Assembly: GCA_947307005.1 (NCBI GenBank) | Contig: CAMZHY010000266.1 | Span: 1 to 5,583, forward strand | From: an uncultured Planctomycetaceae bacterium | GTDB lineage: Bacteria > Planctomycetota > Planctomycetia > Pirellulales > Thermoguttaceae | Direction: 5' to 3' | Length of the DNA: 5,583 nucleotides | Shown here: in pieces, positions 1 to 5,583 of the stretch | Numbering within the stretch: position 1 is the first letter of the stretch | Layout of the letters: each line of letters opens with the position of its first letter | Notes under the pieces: model-generated | What the model saw: only the letters and a program-made list of their open reading frames with translations | Database searches by the model: none | What the model was told of the DNA's origin: nothing | Program-made: the position numbers and the translations under genes

Positions 1-2
1 TG

Positions 3-1598
3 GCGCCGGAAGACGACGTCAAAATCGCGCGGGCGCTCAAGAAATACAACGAGATTCCCGACGACGTCAAAGACCCGAAAATGCGCGAAATGAAGAAGAA
101 GCTCAAGAAAAAGCTTCCCAAACGCAATCCAAACGCGCAGTATTGGTCCGAAGCTCAGTTTAAACAGTTGCGCGAAGCGTCTCCCGGACGACTCGCAAGC
201 AGCGGACCGCTGCCATGGCGAATGCTCGCGCATATGATCGAGTGCAATTCCGACGCGAGACCGATTCGCGCGCTCGTAACCAACCGACTCGTCGGCGCCA
301 AGAAACGCGAGATGATGCTCCGCTCCCTCGATCGTTCGCTCCTCACCCTATGGCGCGGAGGCTTCGTGCGACTCGCGCCCAATCCCGTCAACTACGGAAT
401 TCCCGCGACCGCCGAAGCCCAAAGGGCGCTCGCGGACCGACGGCGCGACCTCAAAGAAAAAGAACGACGACGCCGTCCGTTCGGCGCCGGAATTTTCGAC
501 GACTCCGTCCTCAACGATCCGTTTTCGAACGACGCGTTCGACCCGGTCGAATACAACGCCGCGCTCAAAAACCTTGAAGTCGCGCCTCCGGAGTTCCCCG
601 AAATCGAAGGGCTCCCCAAGGGCTTCGACTTTTTCTCGTCCGACGGCGACCTCTTCACGGTCAAGTCCGATTCAACGTCCGCCGACCCCGAGCCGTCGCA
701 AGATTCCGAACCGACCGACGATTCCGCGCCAATCCTAACTTTCGGCGGCGCCGCGAGAACGAACGCCCCGACGCCCAAACGCGCGGAAAAGAAAGAAAAG
801 AAAGAAGACGAAAAGCCCGCTTTCGACCTCTCCGCGTTCTCCGACGAGATTCGCGATCAGATCGCGTCTAGCTACCAAGCGGCGCGCGCGTATCCGACCC
901 CAAAACTCAAAACGATCTCCGCGCTTCGCGGCGTCAATCAAGTTTACGGCGCGTTTCTCCTCGAACAGCTAGGGCTCGCGGATCGCGGCGAAAGGCTTCA
1001 GGCGTTTGAAAGCCTTTTAGAGATTCCCAACACGGTGGCAAGGTATCTGCGCGTCCCGCGCCAAGACGTTCTTCCGCGCGGTCGGCTCGCGACGGAACGG
1101 CTCGATCAGGAACTCCTCTCCCTCGGACTCGCGACGATGGAAGAACTCGTCATGCCCTCGGAAGAGGAAGAGGAGCGAAAACGCGAAGAACGGCGGCGCT
1201 TCGGCGGCTATCTGGAGGAACGCGTCTATACGCTCTCGTTTGCGGATAAATTGCGAAGGCTCTTCGACTTCCGGTATCCCGGCGTGAATCTTCGCATGAT
1301 TCCGGTCTGGGCGGCGGGCGATTTGCTCTTGGACTATAAGGGCGACTTCAATAAATATATAGTGTCGAAAAACCTCCAGAAGCAGGAAGGCGTCGTTTTC
1401 CGGCACCTCCTGCGTCTGATTCTGCTCGTCGAGGAGTTCGTCCCGCTCAACCCGGTCGACGGCGATCCTCGCGAATGGCGCGCCGATTTGACGGAAATCT
1501 ACGACCAGCTCGTCGAATCGTGCCGCAACGTCGACCCGTCGTGCGTCGAAGAAACGCTCCGCGCCTCGAAAAGAAACGATCTTTTACAAAAAAGTTAG
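3..1598 (+). CDS. C-terminal part of a probable DEAD/DEAH-box (Ski2-like) helicase, 5' end outside the window
   Basis: The frame is open from position 3 to the TAG at 1596-1598 (531 visible codons). The ATG at 81 is therefore probably internal and the true start lies upstream. No helicase core motif (Walker A, DEAD/DExH, motif VI) is visible; those would lie to the left. The stretch around 141-400, beginning 'YWSEAQFKQLREASPGRL', resembles the winged-helix-like segment that follows the core in DUF3516-type bacterial helicases. The segment at about 930-1130 ('LGLADRGERLQAFESLLEIP') and the tail at 1386-1439 ('EGVVFRHLLRLILLVEEF') recall the C-terminal helical part of Ski2/planctomycetal helicases, where an 'EG..lR..rrli.l' motif is typical. 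A Ser/Asp/Pro/Lys-rich, low-complexity linker (about 666-822) and a charged Glu/Arg patch (1161-1199) separate the conserved blocks. The family call rests on recalled similarity. A lineage-specific protein of unknown function is the alternative. Confidence 0.55.
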   Translation, partial: APEDDVKIARALKKYNEIPDDVKDPKMREMKKKLKKKLPKRNPNAQYWSEAQFKQLREASPGRLASSGPLPWRMLAHMIECNSDARPIRALVTNRLVGAKKREMMLRSLDRSLLTLWRGGFVRLAPNPVNYGIPATAEAQRALADRRRDLKEKERRRRPFGAGIFDDSVLNDPFSNDAFDPVEYNAALKNLEVAPPEFPEIEGLPKGFDFFSSDGDLFTVKSDSTSADPEPSQDSEPTDDSAPILTFGGAARTNAPTPKRAEKKEKKEDEKPAFDLSAFSDEIRDQIASSYQAARAYPTPKLKTISALRGVNQVYGAFLLEQLGLADRGERLQAFESLLEIPNTVARYLRVPRQDVLPRGRLATERLDQELLSLGLATMEELVMPSEEEEERKREERRRFGGYLEERVYTLSFADKLRRLFDFRYPGVNLRMIPVWAAGDLLLDYKGDFNKYIVSKNLQKQEGVVFRHLLRLILLVEEFVPLNPVDGDPREWRADLTEIYDQLVESCRNVDPSCVEETLRASKRNDLLQKS

Positions 1599-1694
1599 TC
1601 CTCTTCGGGGACTGGCTTCCGGTATTGTCCACGCCGTTCCCTCGATTGCGCTTGCGCGAGCGAGGAACGCTTAAACGAAAGGTTTTTGAACAGC
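1599..1694 (+). other. Spacer with imperfect stem-loop between helicase and peptidase genes
   Basis: This 96-nt spacer holds an imperfect inverted repeat at 1635-1669. CGTTCC (1635-1640) pairs with GGAACG (1664-1669), and an inner CTCG (1641-1644) can pair with CGAG (1657-1660), leaving a CGA bulge. A short T run (1683-1687) lies 13 nt after the stem, too far for a standard intrinsic terminator. The hairpin may be a weak terminator, an RNA-stability element or a leader structure for the peptidase gene. I see no convincing -35/-10 pair. The structure is visible; its function is not. Confidence 0.35.
1677..1682 (+). promoter_or_regulatory. Weak ribosome binding site before the S46 peptidase
   Basis: GAAAGG lies 12 nt before the ATG at 1695 and only 3 nt before an in-frame TTG at 1686. 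Neither spacing is ideal. The ATG is preferred because the TTG is too close to this purine run, and the ATG gives a compact signal peptide beginning MNRWIKR. Confidence 0.3.
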
Positions 1695-1772
1695 ATGAAC
1701 CGTTGGATCAAACGCGCGACCCTGTTCGCGTTCTCTCTTGTCGTCGTCGCCGCCGCGAATTGCGTTCGCGCG
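1695..1772 (+). other. Sec-type signal peptide of the S46 peptidase
   Basis: Codons 1-26 encode a positively charged start (Arg3, Lys6, Arg7), a hydrophobic core (Leu10 to Ala21) and a C-region ending Val-Arg-Ala before the acidic mature start 'DEGMW'. The cleavage site after Ala26 is inferred from the -3/-1 small-residue pattern (Val, Ala) and from the usual mature start of the family. Confidence 0.75.
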
Positions 1773-3827
1773 GACGAGGGCATGTGGCTCTTCAGCAACC
1801 CGCCCGTCAAGCAGATTAAGGAAAAGTACGGCGTCGACGTCTCGCCCGAACTCCTCGACAACCTACAGAAGTCGTGCTTGAAATTCGCCAATTCCGGCAG
1901 CGCCTCGTTCGTTTCCTCCGACGGACTCATCCTGACGAACCACCACGTCGGTCTTTCGACCGTCGCGGGACTCTCCACGAAGGAGAACAACCTCGTCGCC
2001 AAAGGGTTCTACGCGGAAAACTACGCCGACGAACTCAAGTGCCCGGGACTCAAACTCGTCGCGCTCCAAGAGATCGTCGACGTCACGGAACAGGTCGAAG
2101 CCGCGGTGAAGGACTGCAAGTCCTTTGAAGAGACGGAAAAGACGCGCGCCGACGCCATTAAGAAGATCGAAACGGACGCTAAAGCGGAAAAAGGCCTGCG
2201 CTGCGACGTCGTCCCCATGTATCAAGGCGGACAGTATCATCTCTACTGCTACAAAGAATTTACCGACGTGCGACTCGTCTTCACGCCCGAAGAAACCGTC
2301 GGATTCTTCGGCGGCGACCCCGACAATTTCGGATACCCGCGATACAATCTCGATATCACCCTCTTCCGCGCCTATGAAAACGACAAGCCGTACCGCCCGG
2401 AGCATTTCCTCAAGTGGAGCGAAGCGGGCGCCAAAGACGGCGAATTCGTTCTCGTTTCGGGTCATCCGGCGCGCACCAACCGTTTCAACACGGTCGCCGA
2501 CCTCCAGTATCAGCGCGACGTCTACTATCCTCACATGATGAGCAAGTATCGCCGCCGCGAAGTTCTGTATCAGGCGTTCGGCTCTTTCAACGACGAGAAC
2601 AAGCGCCGCGTCGCGACCGATCTTTTCAAGATTCAGAACTCGCGCAAAAATCGCGGCGGAATCCTCCTCGGACTCCAGACCCCCGCGCTCATGCAGCGTA
2701 AAATCGACGCGGAAAACGAACTTCGCAAGCTCGCTACGGAGAAGAACGTCGTCGATCTTTCCGCCGGCGATCCGTGGGACAACATCGCCAAGACGACCGC
2801 CGAATGGGCGCCGTATTACGTCGCTTACGACCTCTTCGAAGGGGGCGAAGCCGTCGCTTGCCCGGTCATGAACCGCGCGCGCGCGATCGTCCGCTACGCC
2901 GTCGAGACCGCCAAGCCGGACGCCGAACGCGACGCCGCGTATAAAGAAATCGCCCTTGAAGAACGCCGCAAAGAACTTGCCGACAACCTCAAGCGCGACG
3001 ACGCCGACGTCGAAGCGCTTAAACTCGGCGACAACCTGTCGATGCTCTACGAACTCTCGCGTCCGGTCGACGGAGGACGCGCGCTCGGCGCCGTCGTCGT
3101 CCCGCAGGCGACCCTCGACGCGATCTACGACGGAAAATCTCCCTCCGCCCGCGCGACCGACGTCGTCCTCAAGACGAAACTCGGCGATTCCGAATATCGC
3201 AAGTCCTTGATCGACGGCGGTCTCGAAGCCGTCCAGGCCTCCGACGACCCCGCGATTAAACTCGCGCTCGCGATCAATCCGCTCGCGTCCGACCTGCGCG
3301 ATATCTATTCGAAGAAAGTCGCCGAGCCGCTCCGTCAGAATTACGCGAAAATCGCCAAGGCGCGATTTGCCGTCTACGGCGACACGATCTATCCCGACGC
3401 GACCTTCACGCTTCGTCTGACCTACGGGAAAGTCGGGGGCTATACGGAAGACGACGGAACGATCCGTCCCTTCGAGACCTACGTCAAAGGCGCGCTTGAT
3501 CACGCTCGCGAACACGCCTTCGTCGAGCCCTTCAACCTCGCCCAGTCTTGGGTCGACGCGGAGAAAGAAGGACGCGCGCCTCTCGACGCGCCCCTTAACT
3601 TCGTCACCGACCAAGACATCATCGGCGGCAACTCCGGAAGCCCGTGCGTCAACGCCGACGGCGAAATCGTCGGACTCATCTTCGACGGCAACATTCAGTC
3701 CCTCGTGCTGAACTTCATCTTCGACGAAGTTCAAGCGCGCGCCGTTCTTGTTCATTCGACGGGAATTCGCGAGGCGCTCCGCTCGATTTACAAAGCGGAA
3801 AAACTCGCCGACGAACTCGGAAAGTGA
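1695..3827 (+). CDS. Secreted S46 family dipeptidyl-peptidase (DPP7-like)
   Basis: S46 enzymes (DPP7, DPP11, DAP BII) are chymotrypsin-fold serine exopeptidases that release dipeptides from peptide N-termini. The 710-residue product has the usual S46 length. It starts with a signal peptide: basic 'MNRWIKR', a hydrophobic core at about residues 8-21, and likely cleavage after Ala26 to give 'DEGMWLFSNPP', so it should act in the periplasm or outside the cell. The triad reads as His84 in 'TNHHVG', Asp220 in 'NLDITLF' and Ser647 in 'GGNSGSP'. Residues of about 270-560 form the alpha-helical region that S46 enzymes carry between the two halves of the protease fold. Gly665 in 'IFDGN', 18 residues after Ser647, matches the glycine of DPP7/DAP BII rather than the arginine of DPP11. 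This suggests a preference for hydrophobic or neutral rather than acidic P1 residues. Asn211 and Asp664 fit the N-terminus-binding residues, but the usual Trp after that Asn is Phe212. An in-frame TTG at 1686 would add three residues. The gene ends just before a strong terminator. Confidence 0.93.
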   Translation: MNRWIKRATLFAFSLVVVAAANCVRADEGMWLFSNPPVKQIKEKYGVDVSPELLDNLQKSCLKFANSGSASFVSSDGLILTNHHVGLSTVAGLSTKENNLVAKGFYAENYADELKCPGLKLVALQEIVDVTEQVEAAVKDCKSFEETEKTRADAIKKIETDAKAEKGLRCDVVPMYQGGQYHLYCYKEFTDVRLVFTPEETVGFFGGDPDNFGYPRYNLDITLFRAYENDKPYRPEHFLKWSEAGAKDGEFVLVSGHPARTNRFNTVADLQYQRDVYYPHMMSKYRRREVLYQAFGSFNDENKRRVATDLFKIQNSRKNRGGILLGLQTPALMQRKIDAENELRKLATEKNVVDLSAGDPWDNIAKTTAEWAPYYVAYDLFEGGEAVACPVMNRARAIVRYAVETAKPDAERDAAYKEIALEERRKELADNLKRDDADVEALKLGDNLSMLYELSRPVDGGRALGAVVVPQATLDAIYDGKSPSARATDVVLKTKLGDSEYRKSLIDGGLEAVQASDDPAIKLALAINPLASDLRDIYSKKVAEPLRQNYAKIAKARFAVYGDTIYPDATFTLRLTYGKVGGYTEDDGTIRPFETYVKGALDHAREHAFVEPFNLAQSWVDAEKEGRAPLDAPLNFVTDQDIIGGNSGSPCVNADGEIVGLIFDGNIQSLVLNFIFDEVQARAVLVHSTGIREALRSIYKAEKLADELGK

Positions 3828-3835
3828 CCCCAACG

Positions 3836-3885
3836 CCGACGCGCGCGCGGTTTTGGTCGCGCGCGCGTCGGTTTCATTCTTTTTT
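3836..3885 (+). terminator. Strong rho-independent terminator after the S46 peptidase
   Basis: A perfect 14-bp inverted repeat pairs 3836-3849 (CCGACGCGCGCGCG) with 3858-3871, leaving an 8-nt loop GTTTTGGT that may close further by a G-T wobble. It is followed directly by a T-rich tract at 3872-3885 (TTTCATTCTTTTTT). The stem starts 8 nt after the peptidase TGA. It should end transcription of the upstream unit. The T tract lies only on the + strand side, so it is not bidirectional in the classical sense. Confidence 0.92.
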
Positions 3886-3888
3886 GAC

Positions 3889-3900
3889 GCGACGCGTCGC
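3889..3900. repeat. 12-bp perfect palindrome in the rdgB leader
   Basis: GCGACGCGTCGC equals its own reverse complement and lies 3 nt after the terminator T tract and 12 nt before the rdgB ATG. It could be a dimeric-protein operator. It could also be chance in a segment already rich in GACGCG/CGCGTC, since the neighbouring terminator stem has the same core. As RNA it could form at most a 4-bp hairpin, so a DNA-level role is more plausible than an RNA one. No regulator can be named. Confidence 0.4.
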
Positions 3901-3912
3901 AACGTGGAAATC

Positions 3913-4575
3913 ATGAAAAAAGAAACGCCGTACGTCGTCTTCGGAACCGGAAATCGACATAAGGGAATCGAAGCGACGCAAATTGTCGCTCCTTCCGGAG
4001 TTCAGCTCATTACGCTCGCCGACGTTCCCAACGCGATCGACGTCGTGGAAGACGGAAATTCCTTCGCCGAAAACGCTCGAAAAAATGCGACGGAACAGGC
4101 GCTTCATCTCAACGAATGGGTTCTCGCGGAAGATTCCGGCCTCTGCGTCGATTACCTCGACGGCGCGCCGGGAATATACTCCGCGCGCTACGCGGGCGCC
4201 GAGGATCGCAGCGACGCCCGCAACAACGCGAAGCTCGTCGCCGATCTCGAAGGCGTCCCGCTGGAAAAGCGCGGCGCGAAATACGTTTGTCACATGGTCC
4301 TCTCCGACCCGCGTGGAAACGTCGTCTTTGAGACGGAAGAACAGTGTCGCGGACGCGTCCTCTTCGAAGAAAGCGGAACCAACGGATTCGGCTACGATCC
4401 GCTCTTTGAAGTCGTGGAATACCACGAGACGTTCGGAGACCTCGCGCCGATTCTAAAAAGCGTTATTAGCCATCGCGCCCGCGCGACGCGTAAACTAACG
4501 CGCGCCCTTTGCGAACTCGTCGCCGAAAAGAAACTCCCGACTCGTCTTTGCGAAGTCGAAGACGAACCTCGTTAA
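3913..4575 (+). CDS. rdgB: RdgB/HAM1-type non-canonical purine NTP pyrophosphatase
   Basis: This 220-residue cytoplasmic enzyme should hydrolyse ITP, dITP and XTP to the monophosphate and pyrophosphate, keeping deaminated purines out of DNA and RNA. The family motifs appear in order: the phosphate-binding start 'FGTGNRHK' (residues 10-17), 'SFAENARKNA' (50-59), 'LAEDSGLCVD' (71-80) with the likely catalytic Asp74, 'GAPGIYSARYAG' (84-95), 'NGFGYDPLF' (157-165) and 'SHRARA' (186-191). Length is slightly above the usual 190-205 because of a charged C-terminal tail. The ATG at 3913 is chosen because the family motif begins about nine residues later. The frame is open further upstream, but that stretch runs through the terminator. 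A GTG at 3904 is a possible alternative. The ribosome binding site is poor (GGA at 3906-3908). In 'ENARKNA' the lysine usually found just before the last Ala is Asn58, with Lys57 beside it. proA follows after 20 nt. Confidence 0.93.
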   Translation: MKKETPYVVFGTGNRHKGIEATQIVAPSGVQLITLADVPNAIDVVEDGNSFAENARKNATEQALHLNEWVLAEDSGLCVDYLDGAPGIYSARYAGAEDRSDARNNAKLVADLEGVPLEKRGAKYVCHMVLSDPRGNVVFETEEQCRGRVLFEESGTNGFGYDPLFEVVEYHETFGDLAPILKSVISHRARATRKLTRALCELVAEKKLPTRLCEVEDEPR

Positions 4576-4595
4576 ACAACGAATACGATTGCGAA

Positions 4596-5583
4596 ATGTC
4601 AGACTCTAATCTCAGCGAATACTGTCTCGACGTCGCGCGACGCGCCAAACGCGCCTCAAAAGCGCTCATGGCGGTCTCCGGCGCCGATAAAAACGCGTGG
4701 CTCGAACTCGTCGCCCAAAAGCTCGTCGAACGCGCCCCCGAAATTCTCGACGCAAACGCGCGCGACCTCGAAGCCGCCCGCGCCGCCGGTCTCGCGCCCG
4801 CGATGATCGACCGCCTCACGCTCGGCGCGAAAACGCTCGACGGCATGGCGAAGGCGCTCCGCGAAATCGCCGCGTTCCGCGATCCGATCGGATCGATTAT
4901 AAGCTCCTCGTTCCGACCGGGCGGTTTCGAAGTGCAAAAGGTTCGCGTCCCGATCGGCGTCGTCTTCTTCATTTACGAATCGCGTCCCAACGTTACGACC
5001 GACGCCGCCGCGATCTGCGTCAAGAGCGGCAACGCCGTGATTTTGCGCGGCGGAAAAGAAGCGATTCATTCGAATCTCGCGCTCGGAAAAATCCTCGCCG
5101 ACGCCTCCGCCGAAATCGGGCTCCCCGCCGACTCCGTCCAGATTCTTAACACGACGGATCGCGACGCCGTCGACGAATTTCTACATCGTCCGGAATACGT
5201 CGACGTCGCCATTCCGCGCGGCGGTTACTCCCTCATCAAGCGCGTCGCGCAAGAAGCGAAGATGCCCGTCATTAAACATTTCGCGGGTAACTGCCACGTC
5301 TACGTCGACCAATACGCCGATCTCGACGTCGCGGAAAAAACGCTCGTCAATTCGAAGCTCCAGCGTTTGGGCACGTGCAACACGGCGGAGTCGCTCGTCG
5401 TCCATTCGGCGATCGCGAAAGAAGCGCTCCCGAGACTCCTCGGCGCGCTCGCCAAGGGCGGCTGCGAAATTCGAGGCGACGCCGCGACTCGCGCGCTCGC
5501 CGGTCCGGAGGTCGACGTCCTCCCGGCGACGGAAGAAGATTTCTACGAGGAATACCTTGCCGCGAAGATTTCCCGGATCGCCA
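4596..5583 (+). CDS. proA: Gamma-glutamyl phosphate reductase, 3' end outside the window
   Basis: ProA reduces gamma-glutamyl phosphate to glutamate-5-semialdehyde with NADPH, the second step of proline synthesis from glutamate, after ProB. The frame starts at ATG 4596 (MSDSNLSEYCLDVARRA) and stays open to the window edge, giving 329 codons of an expected 415-430. Family motifs are in order: 'ESRPNVTTDAAA' (from residue 128), 'VILRGGKEA' (148-156), 'IPRGGYSLIK' (206-215), 'KHFAGNCHVYVD' (227-238) and 'LQRLGTCNTAESLVVH', whose Cys261 is the catalytic nucleophile of this aldehyde-dehydrogenase-like fold. The proline often seen after QR is Leu here. No clear Shine-Dalgarno precedes the start (GATTGCGAA). 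The 20-nt gap after rdgB and the lack of a terminator between them suggest one transcript. proB is not in the window. Confidence 0.95.
   Translation, partial: MSDSNLSEYCLDVARRAKRASKALMAVSGADKNAWLELVAQKLVERAPEILDANARDLEAARAAGLAPAMIDRLTLGAKTLDGMAKALREIAAFRDPIGSIISSSFRPGGFEVQKVRVPIGVVFFIYESRPNVTTDAAAICVKSGNAVILRGGKEAIHSNLALGKILADASAEIGLPADSVQILNTTDRDAVDEFLHRPEYVDVAIPRGGYSLIKRVAQEAKMPVIKHFAGNCHVYVDQYADLDVAEKTLVNSKLQRLGTCNTAESLVVHSAIAKEALPRLLGALAKGGCEIRGDAATRALAGPEVDVLPATEEDFYEEYLAAKISRIA

Noticed and set aside
81..83. ATG at 81 as the true start of the first gene
   Set aside because: The frame is open and protein-like all the way to the left edge, there is no good ribosome binding site, and the conserved region would be cut off from its expected helicase core.
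1752..1766. Possible lipobox around Cys23 (AANC) in the S46 signal sequence
   Set aside because: The residue before Cys is Asn, not Gly, Ala or Ser, and the family mature start 'DEGMW' fits cleavage after Ala26 by ordinary signal peptidase.
3748..3912. Upstream extension of the rdgB frame to an ATG at 3748
   Set aside because: The extension would translate the end of the peptidase gene, its stop region and the terminator hairpin. The RdgB family motif starts naturally near the ATG at 3913.
3884..3912. Sigma70-type promoter with -35 TTGACG at 3884
   Set aside because: The matching -10 position (GAAATC) agrees at too few bases, and the -35 overlaps the terminator T tract. I do not list it as a promoter.
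1863..3914. A 683-codon open frame on the - strand, lying over nearly all of the S46 peptidase gene
   Set aside because: Its codons are exact reverse complements of the peptidase codons, so it stays open simply because the gene avoids TTA, CTA and TCA; the only CTA (1863-1865) closes it. The protein has no recognisable motif, while the + strand has a full S46 family pattern.
4697..5149. Arg-rich open frame on the + strand inside proA, and similar - strand frames at 4466-5069
   Set aside because: These overlap the clear proA frame, are dominated by Arg/Ser from shifted GC-rich codons and show no family motif.
1..5583. Search for CRISPR arrays, tandem repeats, tRNA genes, insertion sequences and attachment sites
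   Set aside because: I found no regularly spaced repeats, no terminal inverted repeats with a transposase and no tRNA-like cloverleaf. Coding sequence fills nearly the whole window and the longest gap is under 100 nt.

Overview
The window is GC-rich and tightly packed, with four genes all on the + strand. Two are complete and two run off the ends. The layout suggests a bacterium of the Planctomycetota. The S46 peptidase has the 'DEGMWLFSNPP' mature start and 'SGHPARTNRF' segment I associate with planctomycetal members. The first gene resembles the C-terminal part of a large DEAD/DEAH-box helicase found in that phylum. Shine-Dalgarno signals are weak throughout. This is a lineage inference from protein similarity recalled from memory, not a database result.

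Layout: (1) 3-1598 is the 3' part of a long gene whose reading frame is open through the left edge, probably the C-terminal accessory region of a Ski2-like/DEAD-DEAH helicase. (2) 1599-1694 is a short spacer with an imperfect stem-loop and a weak ribosome binding site. (3) 1695-3827 is a secreted S46 dipeptidyl-peptidase with an intact His-Asp-Ser triad and the DPP7-type glycine at the specificity position. (4) 3836-3885 is a strong intrinsic terminator with a 14-bp perfect stem, followed by a 12-bp perfect palindrome at 3889-3900. (5) 3913-4575 is an RdgB/HAM1-type inosine/xanthosine triphosphate pyrophosphatase. (6) 4596 to the right edge is proA, gamma-glutamyl phosphate reductase of proline synthesis, truncated by the window about 90-100 residues before its expected end.

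The terminator splits the window into two transcription units: helicase and/or peptidase upstream, rdgB-proA downstream (20-nt gap, likely co-transcribed). The genes look like unrelated housekeeping functions: RNA/DNA remodelling, extracellular or periplasmic peptide degradation, nucleotide-pool cleaning and proline synthesis. I see no mobile element, CRISPR array, tRNA, rRNA or defence system, and no evidence of a new multi-gene system. The points worth a second look are small: a substitution in the substrate-anchoring motif of the S46 enzyme, the palindrome at the rdgB leader, and the divergent, linker-rich helicase tail.
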